Counted from the first letter of the stretch, positions 33,525-42,524 are shown. The stretch is 64,000 nt of DNA from Bacteroidales bacterium (GCA_017561935.1 JAFZBE010000042.1:1-64000), one strand, 5' to 3'. A program made the numbers and translations. The notes: generated by a model from the sequence alone, not told the origin.

Positions 33525-34727
33525 TCAACGCTCCTCGTCAGGGTGAACCGAATAATAGGCGCGCAGTGGGGTAGAGATGACCTTGATGAAGCCCTTGGCG
33601 TCCTCGCTGGTCCATGCCTTGGCGGTCTCGCCATACTCGCCGAGCTTGTTGTGGACAAGGTCGTCGGGTGTGTCGGCACCGAGCGTCTGGAAGCTGTAGG
33701 GACGGAGTTCGAGGGTCACCACGCCGTTGACGTTGCGCTGGCTGGAGGCAAGCATGGCCTCCATGTCGGGCATCACCGGCTCGAGGTACTGGCTCTCGTG
33801 GAGGAACATGCCATACCAGTTGGCCACTTGGTCCTTCCAGTACTGCTGCCACTTCGAGAGGGTGAACTTCTCCAGATAACGGTGTGCAGCGATGATGAGC
33901 ATCGGGGCAGCTGCCTCGAAGCCCACACGTCCCTTGATGCCGATGATGGTATCGCCCACGTGGCAATCACGTCCGATAGCGTAGGATGCACCGATCTTCT
34001 CCACCTCCTGGATGGCACGGATCTTGTCGTCATACTCCACGCCGTTCACGCTGCAAAGCTCGCCTTTCTTGAAGCCCAATGCGAGGATTTCAGTACCCGT
34101 CTTCGTGGGGTGCTTGAGGTAAGCGCTCTCGGGCAGACCCTGTGTCGAGTCGAGGATCTCGCCGCCACAAATCGACGTGCCCCAGATACCCACGTTATAG
34201 CTGTACTTGAGCTTGGTGAAGTCGGCAAAGTAACCGTTGGCATTGAGGTAATCGACCTCCTCCTTGCGGCTCAAGTTGCGGTCACGTGTCAGCGTGATGA
34301 TCTCTACGCCGGGAGCCAGCACGAGGAAGGTCATGTCGAAACGTACTTGGTCGTTGCCTGCGCCTGTCGAACCGTGTGCGATGGCATCGGCACCGATCTC
34401 CTTGGCATAGCGGGCAATGGCGATGGCCTGGAAGATGCGCTCCGAAGATACCGAGATGGGGTAGCAATTGTTGCGAAGCACATTGCCGAACACCATATAT
34501 TTGAGCGACTTCTGATAATACTCCTGTGTCACGTCGAGGGTGACATACTTCACTGCGCCGAGCTTGTAGGCATTCTCTTCGTTGGTCTTCAGCTGTTCTT
34601 CGCTGAATCCGCCGGTATTGGCGCATGCTGCATAAACCTCGTAACCCATCTCGCGGGTGAGGTACATCACGTTGTAACTGGTGTCAAGACCGCCGCTGAA
34701 GGCGACCACCACTTTCTTCTTTGCCAT
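33525..34727 (-). CDS. argG: argininosuccinate synthase
   Basis: 400 residues. Joins citrulline and aspartate with ATP. KVVVAFSGGLDTSYNV is the PP-loop (ATP pyrophosphatase) motif at the N-terminus; ACANTGGFSEEQ, AHGSTGAGNDQVRFD and KGRVGFEAAAPMLI are characteristic, of the subtype common in Bacteroidota. Arrangement between the acyltransferase gene (21-bp gap) and argC agrees with the conserved Bacteroides arginine cluster. Confidence 0.96.
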   Translation of the reverse strand: MAKKKVVVAFSGGLDTSYNVMYLTREMGYEVYAACANTGGFSEEQLKTNEENAYKLGAVKYVTLDVTQEYYQKSLKYMVFGNVLRNNCYPISVSSERIFQAIAIARYAKEIGADAIAHGSTGAGNDQVRFDMTFLVLAPGVEIITLTRDRNLSRKEEVDYLNANGYFADFTKLKYSYNVGIWGTSICGGEILDSTQGLPESAYLKHPTKTGTEILALGFKKGELCSVNGVEYDDKIRAIQEVEKIGASYAIGRDCHVGDTIIGIKGRVGFEAAAPMLIIAAHRYLEKFTLSKWQQYWKDQVANWYGMFLHESQYLEPVMPDMEAMLASSQRNVNGVVTLELRPYSFQTLGADTPDDLVHNKLGEYGETAKAWTSEDAKGFIKVISTPLRAYYSVHPDEER

Positions 34728-34748
34728 ATATTTTGAAGGGTTTGAGGG

Positions 34749-35351
34749 TTAGATCTTATCCAGATCCTCCAGCACCTCGTCGGGGTGCTCTTTCGGATCG
34801 TAGAGCATGGCGGTGCAGATGCATCGCTTGAAGTCGGTGCGGGTGAGCACGTCGTAGTTTACGCACGTTTGGCAACCACGCCAGAAGGCCGGGTCGTCGG
34901 TGAGCTGTTCGAAGGTCACGGGGCGATAGCCCAGCTCGTGATTGATCTTCAGTACGGCGGCACCTGAGGTCAGTCCGAAGAGCTTGGCCTCGGGGTAGAG
35001 TCGGCGGCTGTAGTTGAACGAGAATCGCTTGATGCGCTTGGCCAGACCCATGCCACGGAATTTGGGACTGACGATCAGACCGGAGTTGACGATATACTGC
35101 TTGTTGCTCCAGCTCTCGATATAACAGAATCCGGCAAATTCGTTGTCGCAGAGTGCAATGATGGCCTTGCCTTCGATCATCTTCTGTGCTACGTAGTCGG
35201 GCGAACGACGGGCAATGCCCGTGCCACGGGCCTTCGACGACTCCTCGATGGTTGTGAGGATTTCATCGACAAAACGGATGTGCTGCTTGCCCGCCACACA
35301 AATCTTGACTTGAGGCTTCACAACAGCCTCTTCGGTTTTAACTTCTTCCAT
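34749..35351 (-). CDS. GNAT acyltransferase of the arginine cluster
   Basis: 200 residues from ATG 35351; a GTG at 35381 gives ten more residues. The GNAT fold shows strands and the acyl-CoA loop near VSPKFRGMGLAKRIKRFSF. Conserved context between argR and argG in Bacteroides suggests it acylates glutamate (N-succinyl- or N-acetylglutamate synthase) as the first committed step; this is inference from position. The CQTCVNYDVLTRTDFKRCICT segment (four Cys in the last 50 residues) is unusual for a GNAT and could bind metal. argB, argH and a deacylase are not in the window. Confidence 0.75.
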   Translation of the reverse strand: MEEVKTEEAVVKPQVKICVAGKQHIRFVDEILTTIEESSKARGTGIARRSPDYVAQKMIEGKAIIALCDNEFAGFCYIESWSNKQYIVNSGLIVSPKFRGMGLAKRIKRFSFNYSRRLYPEAKLFGLTSGAAVLKINHELGYRPVTFEQLTDDPAFWRGCQTCVNYDVLTRTDFKRCICTAMLYDPKEHPDEVLEDLDKI

Positions 35352-35405
35352 TGCAGTATCGGGTACTACTTGATTCGACACTAAATAATTATATGTGTAG
35401 TCGGT

Positions 35406-35885
35406 CTAAAAACTCTTTGGTAAGGCTGCGCAAAGGGCCTCGGCGACCTGATGGGTTGAGTATCCGCCACGAGGGATAACGAGAATGGTGTCATCGCCTG
35501 CAAGCGTTCCCATAACTTCGGGGAGGGCACTCATATCGATGTCGTATGCAATGCTGCTGGCATAGCCTGGCTTGGTGCGCACCACGATCAGGACCTGGCT
35601 GCATTCTATGCTGACCACGCCTGCCACCGTCTTTGAGGGAATAAAATGCGGGGAACCATTATTGTTCTTGAAAGAAGCTGCCAAGTCGGGCATGACATAC
35701 ATGTAGCTGCCCTCACGGGTAGCGTACTTTGCGATTTGCATCTGCTTGAGGTCGCGGCTAAGCGTTGCCTGCGTGACCTTGAAGCCCCTCAGCTGAAGCT
35801 CCTTCAGCAATTCGTCCTGACTGCTGATGCTCTGGCTTTGGACGATGTCTCGTATGACAGTAATTCTGTCCTTCTTATTTTTCAT
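35406..35885 (-). CDS. argR: arginine repressor
   Basis: 159 residues. The N-terminal winged helix (VIRDIVQSQSISSQDELLKEL, then VTQATLSRDLKQM) is the DNA-binding domain and the C-terminal half, with GTLAGDDTILVIPRG, the arginine-binding hexamer domain. It heads the arginine cluster and probably controls it and itself. AT-rich sequence around the promoter (35950-35985: TATAAATAC, AATACTAATAAA) could hold ARG boxes, but I could not define a good palindrome. Confidence 0.94.
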   Translation of the reverse strand: MKNKKDRITVIRDIVQSQSISSQDELLKELQLRGFKVTQATLSRDLKQMQIAKYATREGSYMYVMPDLAASFKNNNGSPHFIPSKTVAGVVSIECSQVLIVVRTKPGYASSIAYDIDMSALPEVMGTLAGDDTILVIPRGGYSTHQVAEALCAALPKSF

Positions 35886-35935
35886 TGCCTTAAATATAAA
35901 CCTGATAACACAATAATTAATGAAATTATGGGGTG

Positions 35936-35966
35936 CAAAGATAATACTATTCCGTATAAATACAAA
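35936..35966 (-). promoter_or_regulatory. promoter of the argR-argG-argC-argD cluster
   Basis: Minus strand TTTG (35966-35963), 19-bp spacer, TATCTTTG (35943-35936). It sits within AT-rich sequence resembling ArgR half-sites. Confidence 0.72.
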
Positions 35967-36045
35967 AAAAATACTAATAAAAATGGTTGATTTGACCGAA
36001 TTATCTGAAAAATGCTAATTTTTATTGTCAATTTATGCAAAAACG

Positions 36046-36615
36046 CTATCTTTTTACGATTGTCTCTTCAATCACTCTCGGGAAATGCTCATATTCCAGC
36101 TTGTGTACCTTCGTGGCCACAGCATGGGCATCATCGCCAGGATCAACGGGACAGGTGGCCTGGAAGATGATGTCGCCATTGTCGAAGAACTCGTTCACAT
36201 AGTGGATCGTGATGCCGCTCACCTTGTCGCCGCAGCGTATCACGTCCTCGTGCACACGGTCGCCATACATCCCCTTGCCGCAATGGAGTGGGATGAGCGC
36301 CGGATGGATATTCACGATGGCACGTGGATAGGCATCGACCAGATACTTCGGCACCAGCACCAGATATCCGGCCAGCACGATGAAGTCGATATGATACTCT
36401 TTGAGCAGCGCCATCACGGCCTCCTCGTTCTGCATTTCCTTGCGCGTAACCAGTTTCGATGGGATTCCCAACCTGCTGGCACGCTCAAAGACGTACGCAT
36501 CGGCCTTGTTGCAGACAATCAGGGAGACTTGCGCCACCTCGCTCTCCTTGAAATAATTCGCGATATTCTCGGCATTCGAACCCGAACCTGATGCAAATAT
36601 TGCAATATTTTTCAT
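36046..36615 (-). CDS. purN: phosphoribosylglycinamide formyltransferase
   Basis: 189 residues from ATG 36615. Transfers formyl from 10-formyltetrahydrofolate to GAR in purine synthesis. IAIFASGSGSNAENIA forms the phosphate loop; the catalytic trio is Asn102 and His104 in VNIHPALIP and Asp145 in FFDNGD. HCGKGMYGDRVHEDV is the variable loop. Monocistronic and divergent from acpP. Confidence 0.95.
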   Translation of the reverse strand: MKNIAIFASGSGSNAENIANYFKESEVAQVSLIVCNKADAYVFERASRLGIPSKLVTRKEMQNEEAVMALLKEYHIDFIVLAGYLVLVPKYLVDAYPRAIVNIHPALIPLHCGKGMYGDRVHEDVIRCGDKVSGITIHYVNEFFDNGDIIFQATCPVDPGDDAHAVATKVHKLEYEHFPRVIEETIVKR

Positions 36616-36792
36616 TTTTAGTTTGCATTTTTCGCACAAAACGTACATTTTTGTGCATTTTTTTATAATTTCTTACCAATTTATTTCGTTACTCGGAATA
36701 AATTTTGTTTCTTTGCACGGTGAAAATAGGCTTTTTCGGCGACAAATTTAACCATTTTTCGCTGAATAGCCAAAAAAAAGTGCTCTTTTCGC

Positions 36793-36800
36793 TATTTTTG
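36793..36800 (+). promoter_or_regulatory. possible -7 box of acpP-fabF-argF'
   Basis: TATTTTTG, 64 bp before the acpP ATG. A second, weaker candidate, TTTCTTTG, lies at 36708-36715. Confidence 0.4.
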
Positions 36801-36863
36801 GGGCACAGAGAATTGAATTTGACAATGCCGAACAACAATATTAACACTAAAAATTATAAAACT

Positions 36864-37097
36864 ATGTCAGAAATCGAAAGCAAAGTTAAAGAGATTATCG
36901 TTGAGAAGCTTGGTGTTGAAGAGTCTGAAGTTACTATGGACGCATCTTTCACCAATGACCTTGGTGCTGATTCACTCGATACTGTTGAGCTCATCATGGA
37001 GTTCGAGAAGGAGTTTGGTATCACCATTCCTGATGATCAGGCCGAGAAGATTTCCACTGTTGGTGACGCTGTTGCTTACATCGAGGCTAACAAGTAA
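36864..37097 (+). CDS. acpP: acyl carrier protein
   Basis: 77 residues from ATG 36864; the frame runs upstream only through the promoter region. Acidic helix bundle carrying acyl chains in fatty-acid synthesis. [10 protein letters not shown] has Ser37 as the phosphopantetheine site. It is 21 bp before fabF, the common acpP-fabF arrangement. Confidence 0.97.
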   Translation: MSEIESKVKEIIVEKLGVEESEVTMDASFTNDLGADSLDTVELIMEFEKEFGITIPDDQAEKISTVGDAVAYIEANK

Positions 37098-37118
37098 TCT
37101 ATACACTCCTCTGTTTTA

Positions 37119-38375
37119 ATGGAATTAAAGAGAGTAGTAGTAACGGGACTAGGTGCCGTTACTCCACTTGGCAAGTCTGTTGATGAGACCTGGGCCAACC
37201 TTTTGGAAGGCAAAAGTGGAAGTGCACCTATCACCCTGTTCGACGCCTCTAAGTTCAAGACACAGTTCGCCTGCGAAGTCAAGGACTTCGATCCGCTCCT
37301 TTATTTCGAGAAGAAGGAAGTCCGCAAGGTTGACCGCTACACGCAGTTTGCCTTTGCTGCTGCCAGCGAGGCCATCAAGGACTGTGGCATCGACCTCGAC
37401 ACCGAGGACAAGAACCGCATAGGCGTCATCTACAGCTCAGGCATAGGTGGCATAAAGACCTTCCACGAGGAGACCATGGGCTATGACCCCGAGGTCGGTC
37501 CTCGTTACAGTCCGTTCTTCATCCCCAAGATGATTGCGGACATCGCTGCCGGTCAGCTCTCGATCCACTATGGTTTCCACGGCCCCAACTATGGAACCGT
37601 GAGTGCTTGTGCTTCTTCGACGCATGGCTTGATCGACGCGTTCAACCTGCTTCGTCTGGGCAAGGCCAACATCATGGTAGTCGGTGGTGCCGAGGCTGCT
37701 GTGGCCGAGCCGGGTCTGGGTGGCTTCAATGCCATGAAGGCCCTCTCGACGCGCAACGATGACCCCGAGCGTGCCAGCCGTCCGTTCTCGGCCAGCCGCG
37801 ACGGATTCGTGATTGGCGAAGGCTCAGGTTGCCTCATTCTCGAGGAACTCGAGCATGCCAAGGCCCGTGGCGCCAGGATCTACGCCGAAGTTGTCGGTGG
37901 TGGCATGTCGGCCGATGCTTATCATCTCACCGCCACCCATCCCGAGGGATTGGGCGCACGCCTGGTGATGGAAGCAGCACTCGACGATGCTGGTCTCAAG
38001 CCCGAGGATATCGACTACATCAACGTGCACGGCACCTCTACCCCTGTGGGCGACCGTTCGGAGGCTAAGGCCATCCAGCAGGTGTTTGGCGATTGGGCCT
38101 ACAAGCTCAACATCAGCAGCACTAAGTCGATGACTGGACACCTCCTCGGTGCAGCAGGTGCTGTCGAGGCATTGATTTGCGTCAAGGCTGTAGAATGTGA
38201 TGTCATTCCTCCCACCATCAACCATGACGAGGATGATCAAGACCCTGAGATCGATTACAATCTGAACTTCACCTTCAACAAGGCCCAGAAGCGTCAGGTT
38301 CGTGCCGCTCTTTCGAACACCTTCGGTTTCGGAGGCCACAACGGTTCTATTATCGTCAAGAAATACTCTGAGTAA
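37119..38375 (+). CDS. fabF: beta-ketoacyl-ACP synthase II
   Basis: 418 residues. Condenses malonyl-ACP with acyl-ACP in chain elongation. The catalytic triad is Cys164 in VSACASSTHG, His304 in NVHGTSTPVGD and His341 in SMTGHLLGAAGAVEA (Lys336 nearby). The N-terminal RVVVTGLGAVTPLG and C-terminal NTFGFGGHNGSI are standard. argF' follows after 9 bp, an uncommon link of lipid and arginine genes in one likely transcript. Confidence 0.97.
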   Translation: MELKRVVVTGLGAVTPLGKSVDETWANLLEGKSGSAPITLFDASKFKTQFACEVKDFDPLLYFEKKEVRKVDRYTQFAFAAASEAIKDCGIDLDTEDKNRIGVIYSSGIGGIKTFHEETMGYDPEVGPRYSPFFIPKMIADIAAGQLSIHYGFHGPNYGTVSACASSTHGLIDAFNLLRLGKANIMVVGGAEAAVAEPGLGGFNAMKALSTRNDDPERASRPFSASRDGFVIGEGSGCLILEELEHAKARGARIYAEVVGGGMSADAYHLTATHPEGLGARLVMEAALDDAGLKPEDIDYINVHGTSTPVGDRSEAKAIQQVFGDWAYKLNISSTKSMTGHLLGAAGAVEALICVKAVECDVIPPTINHDEDDQDPEIDYNLNFTFNKAQKRQVRAALSNTFGFGGHNGSIIVKKYSE

Positions 38376-38384
38376 TATTTTTTT

Positions 38385-39425
38385 ATGCGATATTACCAAA
38401 ATGTAAGCGACCTGGGGGACCTCCAGGTCGCTTTGCGTGAAGCCCTTGAAGTAAAGGCTCACCGCTACGACTATCAGCACTTGGGCAAGAACAGGACCTG
38501 CCTGCTGATCTTCTTCAACAATTCCCTGCGCACGCGTTTGTCCACCCAGAAGGCCGCACAGAACCTCGGCATGAACACCATCGTGCTCGACGTGAATGCC
38601 GGTGCTTGGAAGCTCGAGACCCAGCGTGGTGTCGTCATGGACGGCGACAAGGCCGAGCACCTGCTCGAAGCCATTCCTGTGATGGGCTGCTATGCCGACA
38701 TCATCGGTGTGCGTTCGTTTGCCCGCTTCGAGTCGAAGAAGGACGACTACGAGGAGATGATCCTCTCGCAGTTCATCAAGCACTCGGGCCGTCCCGTCTT
38801 CTCGATGGAGTGTGCCACGGGTCACCCGTTGCAGGCCTTTGCCGACATCATCACCATCGAGGAACACAAGGAGCAGGCTCGTCCCAAGGTCGTAATGACC
38901 TGGGCTCCTCATCCCGGCCGTCTGCCACAGGCTGTGCCCAACTCGTTCGCACAGTTTGCCGTGGCTGCTGGCTACGAGGTGGTCGTTACCCATCCCCATG
39001 GCTACGAACTCGACTCGCGTTTCACCGCTGGTGCCACCATTGAGTACGACCAGATGAAGGCCTTCGAAGGTGCCGACTTCGTCTATGCAAAGAACTGGGC
39101 CGCCTACACCGATCCCTACTACGGACAGAACCTCGAGAAGGTCGCCGTCGCAGGCGGTAAGGTCGGCACAAAGGGATTCCCTGCCTTGGAATTGCCCGAA
39201 CTGGGTCTCTACGAGGAGGATTGGCGCAGTTGGACTGTAGGCGATCGCCAGATGGCTGTCACCCGCGATGCCCACTTCATGCACTGTCTGCCCGTACGTC
39301 GCAACATGATCGTCACCGACGATGTCATCGAGGGTCCGCGCTCGCTCGTCATCCCCGAGGCCGCCAATCGCGAGATCTCGGCCCAGACGGTCATCAAGCG
39401 CATCCTCGAGACCGAGTGCCAGTAG
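38385..39425 (+). CDS. argF': N-succinylornithine (or N-acetylornithine) carbamoyltransferase
   Basis: 346 residues. Carbamoylates N-acylornithine in the Bacteroidota arginine pathway. Carbamoyl-phosphate loop SLRTRLSTQKAA (47-58) and HCLPVRRNMIVTDDV are conserved, as are GAWKLE and MDGDKAEHLLEAIPVMGCY. In the Bacteroides enzyme, as I recall, residue 90 is a Pro that selects succinylornithine, while acetylornithine enzymes carry Glu at the matching site; here it is Ala90 (GDKAEHLL). A roughly 20-residue insertion (EKVAVAGGKVGTKGFPALEL) stands before WTVGDRQMAVT. Third gene of the acpP-fabF operon, away from the rest of the arginine genes. Confidence 0.9.
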   Translation: MRYYQNVSDLGDLQVALREALEVKAHRYDYQHLGKNRTCLLIFFNNSLRTRLSTQKAAQNLGMNTIVLDVNAGAWKLETQRGVVMDGDKAEHLLEAIPVMGCYADIIGVRSFARFESKKDDYEEMILSQFIKHSGRPVFSMECATGHPLQAFADIITIEEHKEQARPKVVMTWAPHPGRLPQAVPNSFAQFAVAAGYEVVVTHPHGYELDSRFTAGATIEYDQMKAFEGADFVYAKNWAAYTDPYYGQNLEKVAVAGGKVGTKGFPALELPELGLYEEDWRSWTVGDRQMAVTRDAHFMHCLPVRRNMIVTDDVIEGPRSLVIPEAANREISAQTVIKRILETECQ

Positions 39426-39435
39426 TAGTGGTGTC

Positions 39436-40335
39436 TTACACTAGGTGACGGATCAGTTCCTCGCGGTCGCCGCAGAGCATGTCGATCACCGGAATCTCCA
39501 CCATGGTGTAGGCACCGGGCTTCTGCTTCATTGCAGCACGTGCCACGTTCACCAGCACCTGTGAGGTCAGGGCCGGGTTGTTGATCTTCATGTTGAACTC
39601 AAACAACTGGTTGTGGGTCTTGCCCGACACACCTTTGCGGGTAAGGTTCACGCCATGACCCACATCGTTGAGGTCGTCGACCGAAACCACCTGCTGCACG
39701 TGCGTCTCGTCGTTCACGAAGTACGGGTCGGCCTTGATGGCTGCCTCCACGGTCTTGAAGTCGGCACCCTCTTCGAGTTCGACATAGACCATGCGGCGAT
39801 GAATGCCCGTGCCCACGGGAATGGTCATCGACAGCGCATCCTTCACACCGGCAATAGCGCGCACGGCCACCGAGTGGCCCATCGACCTGCCTGGACCGAA
39901 GTTGGTGTAGCTGATGCCCTTCGGAGCAAGGCTTTCCATCAGCGTGCGGACAATCGAGTCCGATCCCGGATCCCAGCCTGCCGAGATGATGCTCACGGCA
40001 TTGTGTGCCTTGGCTACTGCATCGAGCGTGCGGCGAAGGTCAACGATCTGGGTGTGGATGTCGAACGAATCCACCGTATTGATGCCGAGGGCAAGGCACT
40101 GCTTGGCATACTCCTCCACCTTGCGGGTAGGAGTAGCCAGAATGGCCACATCGACATCCTTCAGCTCTTGGATATTCTTTACCACGGGATAATCAGCGAG
40201 TTCGGCAGGCTTGTTCTCTGCACCTGCACGGCGCACAACGCCTGCACACTCAAAGTCGGGAGCAGCCTCGATGGCCTCGAGTGCATACTTCCCGATGTTG
40301 CCATAACCTACGATGGCTGCACGAATCTTCTCCAT
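39436..40335 (-). CDS. ddh: meso-diaminopimelate D-dehydrogenase
   Basis: 299 residues from ATG 40335. NADPH enzyme that aminates tetrahydrodipicolinate directly to meso-DAP for lysine and peptidoglycan. [17 protein letters not shown] is the dinucleotide fold; [24 protein letters not shown] and [14 protein letters not shown] are typical of Ddh. Convergent with argF' (10-bp gap) and monocistronic. Confidence 0.95.
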   Translation of the reverse strand: MEKIRAAIVGYGNIGKYALEAIEAAPDFECAGVVRRAGAENKPAELADYPVVKNIQELKDVDVAILATPTRKVEEYAKQCLALGINTVDSFDIHTQIVDLRRTLDAVAKAHNAVSIISAGWDPGSDSIVRTLMESLAPKGISYTNFGPGRSMGHSVAVRAIAGVKDALSMTIPVGTGIHRRMVYVELEEGADFKTVEAAIKADPYFVNDETHVQQVVSVDDLNDVGHGVNLTRKGVSGKTHNQLFEFNMKINNPALTSQVLVNVARAAMKQKPGAYTMVEIPVIDMLCGDREELIRHLV

Positions 40336-40384
40336 AAATAACACTTTACAGTTTGCAAATAACAATTGTTCTAAAAATCGGGCG

Positions 40385-40416
40385 CAAAGTTAATGATTTT
40401 GTCAGAAATTTGCAAA
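40385..40416 (-). promoter_or_regulatory. promoter of ddh
   Basis: Minus strand TTTG (40416-40413), 20-bp spacer, TAACTTTG (40392-40385). Confidence 0.72.
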
Positions 40417-40487
40417 TATATTGACAAATTTTATAGCTTTTCTTCGATACATATACATTTTGTAACCCAAAATTAACGAAAAGAGAT

Positions 40488-41486
40488 ATGAAAAAGATCA
40501 AGACGGTAAGCGAAAAGCTTACATCGTGGCGATGGTGGCTCGAATGGGCCGGCATCTTTATCGGCGATGCCATCATGGCGGCTGGCTTTGTCTTCTTCAT
40601 CAATCCTTACAACATCATCCCGGGCGGCGTCTATGGCGCCAGCATCGTACTCCACAACCTCTTTCCTTCCATCCAGGTAGGTACCTTCGGCTACTGCTTC
40701 GACATCCCACTGCTCATCATCAGTGTGCTGGTGCTTGGTGCCAAACTGGGCAGCCGAACCATCGCTGCTGCCTTGGCAACCCCACTCATCATGAATACGA
40801 TGTCGGCGCTCGCCTATCCTACGCAGGCGGCCCTCGAAGCCCTCGACCCTGCGCTCCTGTGTGGTGGACGCATCGACATGTCCAACCACCTACTGCTCGC
40901 CACCCTCATGGGTTCTGTCGTCATTGGCATAGGTTGCGGCATCGTGGTGATGAGCAAAGCCACCACGGGTGGTTCCGACATCGTGGCCATGATCATTCAG
41001 AAGTACTTGAAGATCCCGTTCTCCAACGGTCTGCTCATCGTCGATGGCATAGTGGTGCTCTTCGGTTTGATCGTCATCGGCTTCGGTGTCGGCAGCAACG
41101 AGCCCGTCGGTAAGGAGAGCTGTCTGCTCTCGTTCTATTCGCTCATCGCCATCTACGTGTCGTCGCGCGTCATCGCCCGTGTGATTGCGGGCAACAAGGA
41201 CGACAAGCTGCTCTTCATCGTCAGCGAGAAGCCTATCCCCGAACTGCGCAACTACATCCTCAAGGACCTCGAGCGTTCGGCCACACGCATCCGCAGCAAG
41301 GGCCTCTATTCCGATGGCGACAAGGAGATGCTCTTCCTCGTGATCCACAACAAGGAGGTGCCTGGCGTGAAGGAGGCCATTCGCGAAGCCGATCCCCGCG
41401 CCTTCGTCGTCGTCACCGATGCCTACGACACCTACGGCGAAGGCTGGAAGCAACTACCCAAGAGTGGTGAGATCACTCCAGAGTAG
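40488..41486 (+). CDS. YitT family membrane protein with DUF2179 domain
   Basis: 332 residues. Five to six hydrophobic segments fill residues about 17-225, with the family-typical INPYNIIPGGVYGASIVLHNL and TTGGSDIVAMIIQKYLKIPFS, followed by a cytosolic DUF2179 domain (about 230-320: KLLFIVSEKP...VFLVIHNKEV-like). The transport substrate of YitT proteins is not known. It stands alone between ddh and a 9-bp-period array that begins 13 bp after its stop. Confidence 0.88.
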   Translation: MKKIKTVSEKLTSWRWWLEWAGIFIGDAIMAAGFVFFINPYNIIPGGVYGASIVLHNLFPSIQVGTFGYCFDIPLLIISVLVLGAKLGSRTIAAALATPLIMNTMSALAYPTQAALEALDPALLCGGRIDMSNHLLLATLMGSVVIGIGCGIVVMSKATTGGSDIVAMIIQKYLKIPFSNGLLIVDGIVVLFGLIVIGFGVGSNEPVGKESCLLSFYSLIAIYVSSRVIARVIAGNKDDKLLFIVSEKPIPELRNYILKDLERSATRIRSKGLYSDGDKEMLFLVIHNKEVPGVKEAIREADPRAFVVVTDAYDTYGEGWKQLPKSGEITPE

Positions 41487-41498
41487 CACAGAAGCCAT

Positions 41499-41604
41499 AG
41501 TTTGAATAGTTTGAGGCCGCGTGAACGAGGCGGTTTGAACAGTTTGAACCCCTCAAACCCCTCAAACCCTTCAAACTCCTCAAACCCCTCATAACCCCTC
41601 ATAA
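41499..41604 (+). repeat. 9-bp-period array with direct then inverted units
   Basis: Direct units AGTTTGAAT, AGTTTGAGG, GTTTGAACA, GTTTGAACC (interrupted by a CCGC/GCGG hairpin at about 41517-41533) are followed by inverted units CCTCAAACC, CCTCAAACC, CTTCAAACT, CCTCAAACC, CCTCATAAC in strict 9-nt steps (41551-41595), then 10-nt steps. It fills most of the gap between the YitT-like and flavodoxin-like genes. Confidence 0.86.
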
Positions 41605-41625
41605 CCCTTAATAAATTTTTCCATT

Positions 41626-42462
41626 ATGAAAAAACTAGTCGTTATGCTCGGCGCACTCGTTGCGCTCACCGCCTGCACCAAGAAGCAGGCTCCCGCTCCT
41701 GAACCAGAACCCGCTACCCCGGGTTCATTGGTACTCTACTATTCTCAGACCGGTTCCACCGAGAAGGTGGCTCAGCTCATCGCTGAAAAGACCGGTGCCG
41801 ACATCGAAAAGTTCAATGTGGCCACCCCCTATGATGGCGACTTCAAAGCTACCATCGACCGTTGCAAGGAGGAGATGGAGAAGGGCACCGTGCCTGAAAT
41901 CGCTCCCCTCGTGAAGGACATCGCCAAGTACGACACCATCTACCTCGGCTATCCCATCTGGTTCGGCACCTACGCACCTCCTGTAGCAGGTCTGCTCAAG
42001 GCTGTTGACCTCAAGGGCAAGGTTGTCATTCCATTCTGCACCTTCGGTAGTGGAGGTCTCGAGACCAGTACGGCCAACTTGAAGGCTGCCCTTCCCGAGA
42101 CGACCATCCTCGACGGCTATGGCGTACGCACCGCTCGTGTTGAGAAGGCTGCTGCCGAGGTGGGCTGCTTCCTCGTAAACGCTGGCATCGTCGCTGGCGA
42201 GAAGGTTGAGCTTCCCGAGTTCTCGGCTGCTAAGCCTGTCACAAAGGCCGACATAGCCATCTTCAACGCTGCTTGCGGCGACTACCAGATGCCGCTCGGC
42301 ATTCCTGTCCTCGTAGCTTCGCGTGCACTTGCCGATGCTACCGAATATGTCTTCACCGTGAAGAACAAGGGCCAGAAGGACAAGGAGGCTGCCGTCAAGA
42401 TTTACGTCGTTGCTCCCAATGACAAGAACGTGAAGCCTGAGTTCACCAAGGTGGTAAGGTAA
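41626..42462 (+). CDS. flavodoxin-like lipoprotein
   Basis: 278 residues. The lipoprotein signal ends ALTAC (Cys17) and is followed by a Pro/Glu-rich linker. Residues about 34-185 are a flavodoxin fold: YYSQTGST (39-46) is the FMN-phosphate loop, and YPIWFGTYAPPV and FCTFGSGGLETS supply the flavin ring loops. The last about 90 residues form a separate domain (KADIAIFNAACGDYQMPLG...) whose function I do not recognise. Export of a flavodoxin as a lipoprotein implies a periplasmic redox role. A hairpin terminator follows. Confidence 0.86.
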   Translation: MKKLVVMLGALVALTACTKKQAPAPEPEPATPGSLVLYYSQTGSTEKVAQLIAEKTGADIEKFNVATPYDGDFKATIDRCKEEMEKGTVPEIAPLVKDIAKYDTIYLGYPIWFGTYAPPVAGLLKAVDLKGKVVIPFCTFGSGGLETSTANLKAALPETTILDGYGVRTARVEKAAAEVGCFLVNAGIVAGEKVELPEFSAAKPVTKADIAIFNAACGDYQMPLGIPVLVASRALADATEYVFTVKNKGQKDKEAAVKIYVVAPNDKNVKPEFTKVVR

Positions 42463-42488
42463 TCGATCCTTTTCTTGGTAAAATATTG

Positions 42489-42524
42489 AAAGCCGTCTTC
42501 GAAAATCGCTTCGAGGACGGCTTT
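42489..42524 (+). terminator. terminator of the flavodoxin-like gene
   Basis: AAAGCCGTC / GACGGCTTT stem (42489-42497 with 42516-42524) with inner TCGA pairs; A and T runs on both sides allow action in either direction. Confidence 0.75.

Noticed and set aside
37824..39284. 486-codon open frame antisense to fabF and argF'
   Set aside because: Shadow of two well-recognised genes with strong codon bias; the translated sequence crosses their boundary and shows no family features.
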